A stretch of 29,659 bases of DNA from positions 1 through 29,659 of the forward strand of contig JAKACU010000010.1 in the NCBI GenBank assembly GCA_021821185.1. The letters run 5' to 3'. Source of the stretch: Bacillota bacterium (GTDB taxonomy: Bacteria; Bacillota; Bacilli; Alicyclobacillales; SLC66). The notes beneath the pieces were generated by a model, which saw nothing but the letters and a program-made list of their open reading frames with translations, was not told where the DNA came from and did no database searches. Positions 16,304 through 22,920 of this stretch are shown piece after piece. Numbering within the stretch: the first letter of the stretch is position 1; the number at the start of each line of letters is the position of its first letter. Both the position numbers and the translations under genes were made by a program.

Positions 16304-16606
16304 CTAAAGGTACCCCAACTTTTCTTTTGCTTCATCCGTCATCAAATCAGGCGACCACGGTGGATCCCAAACAACGTCTACCCGCACACCGGCCACGCCG
16401 CTAACCTGCATCACAGCCCATTCCACAGAACTACTGATACTATCATGCATAGGACATCCTGGTGTTGTCATCGTCATGGTAACCACGACATCTCCATCTT
16501 TTGGTTCTTGCAGATCGTACACGAGTCCTAATTCGACAACATTGAGGTTCAATTCCGGATCAAACACAGATGTCAAAGCTTCTCTTACCTGTTGTAAATC
16601 TACCAT
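16304..16606 (-). CDS. DUF59/MIP18-family metal-sulfur cluster assembly protein
   Basis: A 100-residue MIP18-like (DUF59) protein of the SufT/PaaD type. Family members help mature iron-sulfur proteins. It has the N-terminal FDPELNLNVVELGLVYDL pattern and the conserved TTPGCPMHD with the family cysteine. The C-terminus carries VVWDPPWSPDLMT, the W-D-P-P-W pattern usual in this group. ATG 16606 follows AAAGGAGC by eight bases. It lies about 60 bases after the Crp/Fnr gene on the same strand, probably one operon. There are no other suf or isc genes here, so its client protein is unknown. Confidence 0.88.
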   Translation of the reverse strand: MVDLQQVREALTSVFDPELNLNVVELGLVYDLQEPKDGDVVVTMTMTTPGCPMHDSISSSVEWAVMQVSGVAGVRVDVVWDPPWSPDLMTDEAKEKLGYL

Positions 16607-16667
16607 GCTTCTCGCTCCTTTCGCACCCTACAGTACAGCAAACCAACCAACGATGTTGTGCTATGGC

Positions 16668-17351
16668 TCACGACTGAATAAATGAGGTGTACCAATTCTT
16701 ATCAACAATCCATTCCTCTTTATCCCCTGCAAGCAATCCTTCCCGTCGCATTTCATTCCAAATGCGATTGACCGATTCGCGACTCATCCCGATCATATGG
16801 GCGAGTTCTGAGTGAGTGACAGGCAATTTAACGTGGATACCGTCGGAACGCAACTGCCCATATTCTTCCGCAAAATGACGTACAAGGGCCCCCACGCGTT
16901 CGCGCGCATCAAACAATGCCAGCTCACGCAACTTTGCCTGCAATTGCAAAATCATTTTGCCCATCATACGCATGACAGAACGCGCAATTTCTACATCTTC
17001 GTTTAGAAGTACCTCAAATTTGGTGCTGCTGATCGCGATCAAGTGGCTTGGCGATATGGCTTCTGCCGTCCCAGGATACGGGCTGTCATCAAAAAAACCG
17101 ACATGGGGAAACATTTGCGAAGCCCCGAGGATATTCACGATATGTTCACGCCCTTCCTCATCAACGCGAAAGATCTTGATCAATCCCCGTTCAACAAAGT
17201 AAACATTTTCCCTTTTTTGTCCTTCCATAAATACATAATCCCCACGCGCATACTTGTGCTCCGTAGCGATCAGTTGTACCCGCTGCAGTTGATCCTGCGT
17301 CAAATCCTGAAATAATTCAATGCTTGAAAGCGTACTTTTACGTTGCTCCAC
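16668..17351 (-). CDS. Crp/Fnr family transcriptional regulator
   Basis: A 227-residue regulator with an N-terminal cyclic-nucleotide-binding-type beta roll (YARGDYVFMEGQKRENVYFV), a long dimerisation helix (MMGKMILQLQAKLREL) and a C-terminal winged helix with VTHSELAHMIGMSRESVNRIW. The recognition helix S-R-E-S-V-N-R carries the Arg, Glu and Arg positions of E. coli Crp, predicting TGTGA half-sites rather than the Fnr TTGAT. From the chosen start it contains no cysteine, so it cannot hold an Fnr-type iron-sulfur cluster. The frame opens at 17492, but GGGAG before GTG 17351 sets the start where family homology begins. It probably heads an operon with DUF59. The effector is unknown. Confidence 0.9.
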   Translation of the reverse strand: MEQRKSTLSSIELFQDLTQDQLQRVQLIATEHKYARGDYVFMEGQKRENVYFVERGLIKIFRVDEEGREHIVNILGASQMFPHVGFFDDSPYPGTAEAISPSHLIAISSTKFEVLLNEDVEIARSVMRMMGKMILQLQAKLRELALFDARERVGALVRHFAEEYGQLRSDGIHVKLPVTHSELAHMIGMSRESVNRIWNEMRREGLLAGDKEEWIVDKNWYTSFIQS

Positions 17352-17385
17352 AGGCTTGTCTTCTCCCTTTGTTGTATCGCATGTG

Positions 17386-17416
17386 TACAATAATAATATT
17401 GTATTTCGATTACAAT
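17386..17416. promoter_or_regulatory. Three alternating ATTGTA/TACAAT elements between crp-type and dedA genes
   Basis: The region reads TACAAT-N6-ATTGTA-N7-TACAAT, two overlapping inverted repeats sharing the middle element. It lies about 35 bases before the regulator's GTG start, in the divergent promoter region, and could be an autoregulatory operator. A related TATTGTACAATA palindrome lies downstream of dedA at 18158-18169. TACAAT also resembles a -10 element, so part of this may be promoter sequence. Confidence 0.35.
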
Positions 17417-17481
17417 GAACAACTAAGCAGCATTTTTCGTCTATAGTAGTAAATGGCGAGATAAAGCCACTCTTAGATGGG

Positions 17482-18120
17482 ATGGTGGGCATGTCCCCTT
17501 ATGTCATTATTTCGCATTATGGTTACTTCGGTGTCATTATCGCATTAATCTTGGAATTTCTTTTGATCCCTTTTCCCGCAGAAACAATTTTAGTAATTTC
17601 TGGGGTAATGTGGCATAAAGGATTATTCCAATTGTGGCCATTGATAATCATTGCCACGGCAGGATCCTGGGTAGGTTCTTTGATCGGATACTTCATAGGA
17701 TCCTACGTGGGTCGTCCTGTCTTGTTGCGCTACGGTAAGTACGTCAAACTTGATGAAGCGAAGCTAGTCAAGGCAGAGCACGCATTTCGGCGTTATTCGA
17801 TTGCCATCCTTGGTATTGGGCGTTTTATTGCAGGAATTCGTGTAATGATCGCCTATGTAGCTGGCATGAATAAGATGGGCTTAGGCCTCTATATGTTTGT
17901 AACCCTTATCTCAGCAGCTTTATGGTCCAGCGCCTTTATACTCGTCGGTGCTACGATCGGTGCTAAATGGAACTTTATCGTTGGCCTTGTTAAGGCGCAC
18001 CCACGCCTATCTATTGTAGCAGGTGTTATCGTTGTTGCGTTAGTGGCCGTTTTCTGGTGGAGAAAACGCACAAAAAAGTTGGCAAAAAGCGACACTATGG
18101 TAGCTGAAACTGAGATTTGA
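17482..18120 (+). CDS. DedA family membrane protein
   Basis: A DedA/SNARE-associated (VTT) family integral membrane protein of about 212 residues. Members act in lipid-carrier or phospholipid flipping and membrane energisation. Visible hallmarks are LEFLLIPFPAETILVISG near the N-terminus, a Gly-rich SWVGSLIGYFIGSYVGR, the GRFIAGIRVMIAYVAGMNKM segment with the family arginines, and a basic tail (WWRKRTKKLAKS). The start is unsure: ATG 17482 and ATG 17491 both have only weak ribosome sites. It is divergent from the Crp/Fnr gene. A long inverted repeat separates it from the ABC permease gene, 74 bases downstream on the same strand. The substrate is unknown. Confidence 0.9.
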   Translation: MVGMSPYVIISHYGYFGVIIALILEFLLIPFPAETILVISGVMWHKGLFQLWPLIIIATAGSWVGSLIGYFIGSYVGRPVLLRYGKYVKLDEAKLVKAEHAFRRYSIAILGIGRFIAGIRVMIAYVAGMNKMGLGLYMFVTLISAALWSSAFILVGATIGAKWNFIVGLVKAHPRLSIVAGVIVVALVAVFWWRKRTKKLAKSDTMVAETEI

Positions 18121-18122
18121 CC

Positions 18123-18195
18123 AAGCATCACCTGTCGTTTCACACACGCCTGCCGTATATTGTACAATAGTGTGTGAAAGACAGGGGTGATGCTT
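18123..18195 (+). repeat. Nested inverted repeat covering the ABC operon promoter and start
   Basis: A 5' arm (18123-18147, beginning AAGCATCACC) and a 3' arm (18170-18195, ending GGTGATGCTT) are reverse complements across about 24 paired bases with two small bulges. The 22-base centre contains the perfect palindrome TATTGTACAATA (18158-18169). The 3' arm includes the ribosome site AGGGGTG and touches the TTG start of the permease. As RNA it would hide the ribosome site; as DNA it is a large operator around the promoter. There is no T run. Confidence 0.75.
18139..18168 (+). promoter_or_regulatory. Possible promoter inside the inverted repeat
   Basis: TTCACA (18139-18144), an 18-base spacer and TACAAT (18163-18168); each hexamer matches five of six consensus bases. 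Transcripts starting near 18175 would lack the 5' arm, so only read-through transcripts from dedA could form the hairpin. Confidence 0.45.
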
Positions 18196-19898
18196 TGAAT
18201 CGTCGAATTGGTTGGCCTGATCTGATCGTTATTATCCTTATCGTAGGTGTTCTGTACGCCGTGCTTGACTTAGGCAAAGGTATGGTCGAGCCCCTGTCGG
18301 CGGCGGTGCACCCTACAATTCATTTGAATCCTGCGTATTTACCGTATTATGCAGGACGTTCTTTGCTGCGCATGTTTATCGCTTACTTGTTATCCCTCCT
18401 GTTTGCTCTCATTTACGGTCGTATTGCGGCTTATCATAAATTCGCGGGTAAGCTCATGGTTCCTGCTCTTGATATTCTTCAGTCCGTTCCAGTACTTGGC
18501 TTTTTATCGGTGACGGTAACGGGGTTTCTGCACCTTTTCCCCGGTTCTGAACTAGGCGCTGAATGTGCATCCATCTTTGCCATTTTTACAGCACAGGCAT
18601 GGAATATGACGTTTAGCTTTTATCAGTCATTAACAATGCTCCCAAGTGATTTACGTGAAGCGGCCAACATCTATCGACTGCGTCCGTGGGCTCGTTTTCG
18701 CACTTTAGAAGTTCCTTATAGTATGATCGGACTGATCTGGAATAGCATGATGTCTTTTGGTGGATCATGGTTTTTCTTAGCTGCATCTGAATCAATCAGT
18801 GTGCTACATAATACGATCCAACTACCTGGCATCGGTTCTTATATGGCCACAGCCATCCTTCACGGCAACGTTACGGCTCTGGTCTACGGAATTATCACCA
18901 TGATTATCGTTATTGTTGTCGTTGATCAATTTGTATGGCGACCCCTGGTGGCATGGTCGCAGAAGTTCAAATTGGATATGAATGAATCAGAAGACCCGCC
19001 CTCATCTTGGTTTCTACAACTGCTTCGTCGCTCTACGTTTGTCCAATCGGTTATACAAATGGCAACGCCTAGTCTATACAAGATACAAGAAACATTTGTC
19101 CTACCCAACCGACGTCCCCTACGCCGGGAAAAATCACGCCTCAACCGTATCGTGAGGAATTTGTTGTATACCGGTTTAGCCATCCTCATCATGCTATTTA
19201 GCCTTCATTATGCGCTTGCAGCAGTCCATGAGGTTGCGTCGCTTGGCTTACTCGAGATACTTAACGTGCTTAAACTTGGTTTTTACACGTTTTTGCGCGT
19301 GCTTACGGGGACCATTCTTGGCGCCCTTTGGACTATTCCAGTCGGTGTCGCTATTGGTATGAATAGCCGTTTGTCAAGAATCATGCAACCCATCGTGCAA
19401 ATCGCAGCATCATTTCCTAGTAACGCTATCTTCCCGCTCGTCACCCTTTTGTATTTGCAACTGCATGTTAATTTTCAATGGGGTGCCATTCCACTCATGA
19501 TGCTAGGAACACAGTGGTACATCTTGTTTAGCGTCATCGCTGGCGCCATGGCCATCCCCAGCGGATTAAAAGAGGCCTCTTCAATCTTACAACTGCGAAG
19601 TGTTACACGTTGGAAGACGCTGATTTTACCCGCGATATTTCCCTATCTCGTAACCGGTGGCATTACAGCTAGCGGAGGAGCATGGAATGCGAGCATCGTG
19701 GCAGAAATCGTGACCTGGAAAGACCATACGCTGGCCGCATCTGGCTTGGGTTCTTACATCGCAAATGCCACCACAAACGGCAATTGGGCTCAGATCACGT
19801 GGGGAATCGCTGTCATGTCGATTTACGTTGTGATTATTAATCGTTTTGTATGGCGAAAGCTTCATCATATGGCAGAAACTAAGTACCATCTCGAGTAA
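18195..19898 (+). CDS. Duplicated ABC transporter permease (anion/NitT-TauT type)
   Basis: A 567-residue permease made of two homologous halves, each with about five to six membrane helices and an EAA loop that contacts the ATPase. The first half has EAANIYRLRPWARFRTLEVP and the second EASSILQLRSVTRWKTLILP. Each half then has a parallel segment ending in GSYMATAILHGN or GSYIANATTNGN. The arrangement fits the duplicated permease family COG4986, distantly related to nitrate/taurine transporters. TTG 18195 follows AGGGGTG by five bases; the upstream GTG at 18174 is less likely. The ATPase gene follows after 11 bases. No substrate-binding protein is present, so cargo and direction are unknown; anions are suggested only by family. 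Confidence 0.87.
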   Translation: MNRRIGWPDLIVIILIVGVLYAVLDLGKGMVEPLSAAVHPTIHLNPAYLPYYAGRSLLRMFIAYLLSLLFALIYGRIAAYHKFAGKLMVPALDILQSVPVLGFLSVTVTGFLHLFPGSELGAECASIFAIFTAQAWNMTFSFYQSLTMLPSDLREAANIYRLRPWARFRTLEVPYSMIGLIWNSMMSFGGSWFFLAASESISVLHNTIQLPGIGSYMATAILHGNVTALVYGIITMIIVIVVVDQFVWRPLVAWSQKFKLDMNESEDPPSSWFLQLLRRSTFVQSVIQMATPSLYKIQETFVLPNRRPLRREKSRLNRIVRNLLYTGLAILIMLFSLHYALAAVHEVASLGLLEILNVLKLGFYTFLRVLTGTILGALWTIPVGVAIGMNSRLSRIMQPIVQIAASFPSNAIFPLVTLLYLQLHVNFQWGAIPLMMLGTQWYILFSVIAGAMAIPSGLKEASSILQLRSVTRWKTLILPAIFPYLVTGGITASGGAWNASIVAEIVTWKDHTLAASGLGSYIANATTNGNWAQITWGIAVMSIYVVIINRFVWRKLHHMAETKYHLE

Positions 19899-19909
19899 GG
19901 AGATCTGTG

Positions 19910-21217
19910 ATGCAACCAATCGTCGACTTAAAAAATATCACAAAAGATTTTGCCGGCGCCAACGGTAATCATATACGCGTTTTAAGCGATATTTCCTTGC
20001 AAGTTTCTGAAGGCGACTTCATCGCATTGCTTGGTCCGTCTGGATCAGGCAAATCTACCTTACTTCGTATTATGGCAGGTCTCGTTTCTCCCACCTCAGG
20101 AGAGGTGTTGTATCGTGGGCGGCCCTTTTCGGGGACCAATCCTGGCGTCAGCATGGTGTTTCAATCGTTTGCTTTGTTTCCCTGGTTGACTGTACTTGAA
20201 AACGTCACGCTAGGTCTTCGCTACGCACAACTTTCGCGACAAGAAAAACGGGATAAAGCGGTTGAGGCCATTGACATGATCGGTCTGGACGGTTTCGAAT
20301 CTGCTTATCCTAAGGAACTGTCGGGCGGCATGCGTCAACGCGTTGGTTTAGGGCGAGCCCTCGTTATGGAACCTGATCTTTTGTTGATGGATGAACCTTT
20401 TTCTGCGCTTGATGTTTTGACAGCAGAAAATCTTAAACGCGATCTATTAGAACTATGGCAAAGTGGAAAAATTCCTACCAAAGCCATCGTGCTCGTCACT
20501 CATGGCATTGAAGAAGCCGTCTATATGGCTGATCGCGCACTGGTATTATCACGAGATCCTGCTCGTATTGTTACACATGTGCCCATCACACTAGCGCATT
20601 GGCGAGATAAGAAGTCTGAACCATTTACCCGTCTGGTGGATGAATTGTATTCTGTATTGACGCAACAAAAGGAACTGAAAACCATTTTACAAGAACAGGC
20701 ACAACCTACCGTACGCAAAATTACGCCTTTGCCTGATGTATCATCGGGTGCGGTGACTGGATTTATCGAACTGGTGGATGATCTCGGTGGAAAAGTCGAT
20801 TTGTATAAAATCGGAGAATCTTTGGCATTTGACTTGGAGGATCTTTTACCCATCGTAGAAACTTGTCGCATCTTTGAATTTGGCATCGTCACGCAGGGTG
20901 ACTTTGAGCTCACAGAGATCGGCAAACAAGTGGCTGATGCTACGGTGTTGGAAAGGAAGACTATCTTTCGCCAACAGGCATTGCATCATGTCCCCTTTAT
21001 GGAACGCATCTTGTGGGTCTTGCAATCAAAGCGCAACAGCCAGATGCCGCGCGAGTTTTTCCTTGAAATTTTACAGAAAAACCTGGGCAAAGATGATGCC
21101 CAATCACAGTTAGACGCCTTAATTACATGGGGACGTTATGCTGAGTTATTCGCCTATGATGAAGACTCAAAACTCCTTTATCTTGAAATTGAAGCGATAG
21201 ATGAACCCTCTGAATAG
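19910..21217 (+). CDS. ABC transporter ATPase with C-terminal AAA-associated domain
   Basis: A 435-residue ATP-binding subunit. Residues about 1-235 are a NitT/TauT-type ATPase: Walker A GPSGSGKST, Q-loop VFQSFALFPW, signature LSGGMRQRVG, Walker B LLLMDEPFSALD and the switch histidine in LVTHGIEEAV. Residues about 270-430 form an extra soluble domain (GFIELVDDLGGKVDLYKIGESLAFDL and later PFMERILWVLQ) matching the AAA-associated C-terminal domain (PF09821 by memory), typical of ATPases paired with duplicated permeases. It may sense a ligand or regulate the ATPase. ATG 19910 follows AAGGAG by seven bases. It works with the permease just upstream; no binding protein gene is adjacent. Confidence 0.9.
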   Translation: MQPIVDLKNITKDFAGANGNHIRVLSDISLQVSEGDFIALLGPSGSGKSTLLRIMAGLVSPTSGEVLYRGRPFSGTNPGVSMVFQSFALFPWLTVLENVTLGLRYAQLSRQEKRDKAVEAIDMIGLDGFESAYPKELSGGMRQRVGLGRALVMEPDLLLMDEPFSALDVLTAENLKRDLLELWQSGKIPTKAIVLVTHGIEEAVYMADRALVLSRDPARIVTHVPITLAHWRDKKSEPFTRLVDELYSVLTQQKELKTILQEQAQPTVRKITPLPDVSSGAVTGFIELVDDLGGKVDLYKIGESLAFDLEDLLPIVETCRIFEFGIVTQGDFELTEIGKQVADATVLERKTIFRQQALHHVPFMERILWVLQSKRNSQMPREFFLEILQKNLGKDDAQSQLDALITWGRYAELFAYDEDSKLLYLEIEAIDEPSE

Positions 21218-21225
21218 TCCAAATG

Positions 21226-21234
21226 TGCTATACT
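21226..21234 (+). promoter_or_regulatory. Extended -10 promoter of the bacilliredoxin gene
   Basis: TGCTATACT, identical to the extended -10 of glpK, lies nine bases after the ATPase stop codon, with no good -35. The leader of about 50 bases contains a small AGATGT/ACATCT hairpin. Confidence 0.55.
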
Positions 21235-21292
21235 AATGCCAAAAGGCAACGAGATGTTTCTACATCTAGAGTTGCAAAGGGTGGGAAACGAA

Positions 21293-21721
21293 ATGGCATA
21301 TGATTCACCAGAGTATGACGAAATCATTACACCGATGCGCGAAGAGTTGACGAGCGTCGGTTTCAAAGAACTCCATACACAACAAGAGGTTGACCAAGCA
21401 CTCGCACAAGCGAAAGGAAAGACGGTATTTGTTGTCAATTCCATCTGTGGATGTGCAGCGCGAATTGCCCGACCCGCGGTCAAAGAAGCACTAGAGCAAT
21501 TTGGGCCTGTCGATAACCTGTTCACAGTATTCGCAGGTCGTGACATCGAAGCAACCGAAAAAGCACGCGCCTATTTTACGGGGTATCGTCCATCATCACC
21601 CTCCATCGCGTTATTTAACGATGGCAACTTCAAGCATCTTGTCGAACGACATCAAATCGAACGCCATACGGTGCCTGACGTAACTGCTACGCTTGTCCAT
21701 GCAATGGAACAAGCATTTTAA
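21293..21721 (+). CDS. Bacilliredoxin of the BrxA/BrxB (YphP/YqiW) family
   Basis: A 142-residue thioredoxin-fold protein with the Cys-Gly-Cys active site in VNSICGCAARIARPA. BrxA/BrxB proteins remove bacillithiol from S-bacillithiolated proteins after oxidative stress. Other family features are the start MAYDSPEYDEIITPMREEL and the later RPSSPSIALFNDG and RHQIERHTVPDV segments. The frame opens at 21236, but AAGGGTGGG precedes ATG 21293 by seven bases and the family N-terminus starts there. It has its own promoter and a perfect terminator. BrxA and BrxB cannot be told apart here. The nearby bshB2 supports the bacillithiol assignment. Confidence 0.93.
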   Translation: MAYDSPEYDEIITPMREELTSVGFKELHTQQEVDQALAQAKGKTVFVVNSICGCAARIARPAVKEALEQFGPVDNLFTVFAGRDIEATEKARAYFTGYRPSSPSIALFNDGNFKHLVERHQIERHTVPDVTATLVHAMEQAF

Positions 21722-21744
21722 GCCTGCAAAAATGTACCATTGTC

Positions 21745-21780
21745 ATAAAGCACTGAAGGCACCTTCCTTCAGTGCTTTAT
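21745..21780. terminator. Bidirectional terminator, 15-bp perfect stem
   Basis: ATAAAGCACTGAAGG and its exact reverse complement flank a six-base loop, between the convergent bacilliredoxin and 2H phosphoesterase genes. A/T tracts occur on both sides. The stop codon of the phosphoesterase gene lies in the stem. Confidence 0.9.
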
Positions 21781-22292
21781 TTACTTAAGGAAAGCGTACT
21801 CTTTCTAGCCCAACCTGATTTTTCCCGCGCGAAAACAATCAGTTCTTCCACATATAAAGGTGGCAATACTAAAAGTAACTCTTTCGCTTTATCCTTCATC
21901 TCGAGCATTTGCTCAAACGATGTTCCAAACGACTGCATGGCCAAAGTCAGATGAGCATGGTATGGTCGTGTGTCACGATCACTGATTTCCTGCGTATCCT
22001 TCAAGCTGCTCACAAGGGCAGTAAGAACATCGCTGACATCTTGCACGTAAAATGACAATACGCGTTTTCCAAAGAAAAAGGGTTCCCCAAGTTGTAATGA
22101 AAAATCTGGAAATGAATGGACGGCTTGATTCATCTCTACCATCCACTGTTGCTTTTCAAAAGCTTCAAATGGTGGAACAACCGTAATGTGCGGTTCAAGA
22201 TGATGAACTAATTTTGCACAAAACTGGAGACGAAGTTGATCAATGGCTGCTGCTGTTTCAGTACTCGGAACAATACCAATAAAATACTTCAT
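21777..22292 (-). CDS. 2H phosphoesterase / 2'-5' RNA ligase-like protein
   Basis: A 171-residue protein of the LigT/2H phosphoesterase superfamily with the two catalytic His-x-Thr motifs: PHITVVPPF in the first half and HAHLTLA in the second. Members hydrolyse 2'-5' bonds or cyclic phosphates of nucleotides or RNA; the physiological substrate here is unknown. It resembles Bacillus YjcG in size and motif spacing but not closely. ATG 22292 is preceded by GGAGGCGAAGGTGTTT and gives the typical MKYFIGIVPS start; the upstream ATG at 22310 is less likely. It is divergent from the Spo0E-like gene across a shared promoter region. Confidence 0.86.
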   Translation of the reverse strand: MKYFIGIVPSTETAAAIDQLRLQFCAKLVHHLEPHITVVPPFEAFEKQQWMVEMNQAVHSFPDFSLQLGEPFFFGKRVLSFYVQDVSDVLTALVSSLKDTQEISDRDTRPYHAHLTLAMQSFGTSFEQMLEMKDKAKELLLVLPPLYVEELIVFAREKSGWARKSTLSLSK

Positions 22293-22326
22293 AAACACCT
22301 TCGCCTCCAAAGATATGTCTCTGTGG

Positions 22327-22336
22327 TATGATCATA
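22327..22336. promoter_or_regulatory. Overlapping divergent -10 elements
   Basis: TATGATCATA is a palindrome providing a TATGAT -10 on each strand, with an extended TGG on the plus strand. It lies about 30 bases from the start of each divergent gene, so the two promoters would overlap and compete. The -35 elements are weak. Confidence 0.4.
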
Positions 22337-22367
22337 ACATACCCTTTTGGCAAGAAAGGATGGGCTT

Positions 22368-22562
22368 ATGAAGCCAGCTTCTGCGTCCCATCGCAAGTCT
22401 TTACAAGCGATGGAGAATTTGCGCAAAAAAATGAGCGATTGTTACGCCATGACTGAAAACTTCCAAGATCAGCGTCTCATGACTTTATCCTTGCAACTCG
22501 ACGAGATGGTTATAGCCTATATAAAACAATGCAATAAAGATAAACGGGACTTACTTCCATGA
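22368..22562 (+). CDS. Spo0E-like aspartyl-phosphate phosphatase
   Basis: A 64-residue protein of the Spo0E family, small helical phosphatases that remove phosphate from Spo0A and delay sporulation. The key motif is SLQLDEMVIAYIKQ near the C-terminus, matching the family S-x-x-L-D-x-x-I pattern. The N-terminal helix (LQAMENLRKKMSDCYA) completes a two-helix hairpin. ATG 22368 follows AAAGGA by seven bases. The gene is too small for certainty about the target; other members act on different regulators. It supports a spore-forming host. Confidence 0.8.
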   Translation: MKPASASHRKSLQAMENLRKKMSDCYAMTENFQDQRLMTLSLQLDEMVIAYIKQCNKDKRDLLP

Positions 22563-22920
22563 AGAAATATTGTTCTTGCAACCACTTTATTTGGCCACAA
22601 GCTAAACTTTTCGGCGGCGCCCTCTTCCGGTACGCACCCACCAAGTACCCTCATCATCAATAAAAAATCGGACGCCGACCCATTTTAGCGGTGACCACAC
22701 TTCCATACATCGACCCATGGGATGTTCCCTCGCGATCTCTCATTTTCATGTGGCTTTGTGTCTCACCATAACAGCATATCCATAAAAATACTGTCGAAGT
22801 CGCTGAATCCTATTGAGAAATCTTTCGACTGCTATTGCCAAAATCTTTAACTGGATTTTTTCCGACTGGATTTGTTATGGTATAGCCACAGCTCGAGCAG
22901 ACAACCCCTGAGGAGGCATC
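22563..22920. other. 358-base stretch without a clear gene
   Basis: This stretch holds one possible small minus-strand ORF (22602-22718), an ACTGGATTT direct repeat (about 22843-22881) and, near 22878-22886, TGGTATAGC, a possible extended -10 for the downstream LysM protein. No tRNA, terminator or long ORF is evident. Confidence 0.45.
22602..22718 (-). CDS. Possible small basic protein, 38 aa
   Basis: A 38-codon frame starting at ATG 22718 with GAGGG eight bases upstream. The product is tryptophan-rich and ends strongly basic (RTGRGRRRKV), with WSPLKWVGVRFFIDDEGTWW in the middle. I do not recognise a family. The composition and ribosome site look better than random, but a competing plus-strand frame overlaps its end and an alternative minus-strand frame overlaps its start. 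Confidence 0.35.
   Translation of the reverse strand: MGRCMEVWSPLKWVGVRFFIDDEGTWWVRTGRGRRRKV

Noticed and set aside
22559..22663. 34-codon plus-strand frame beginning in ATGA overlap with the Spo0E-like stop, with a C-x-C start
   Set aside because: No ribosome site, low-complexity end, and it conflicts with the better-supported minus-strand small ORF.
22843..22881. Direct repeat ACTGGATTT as a possible operator for the LysM-SleB-like gene
   Set aside because: Nine-base repeats in AT-rich DNA are common, and no regulator or conserved spacing supports it.
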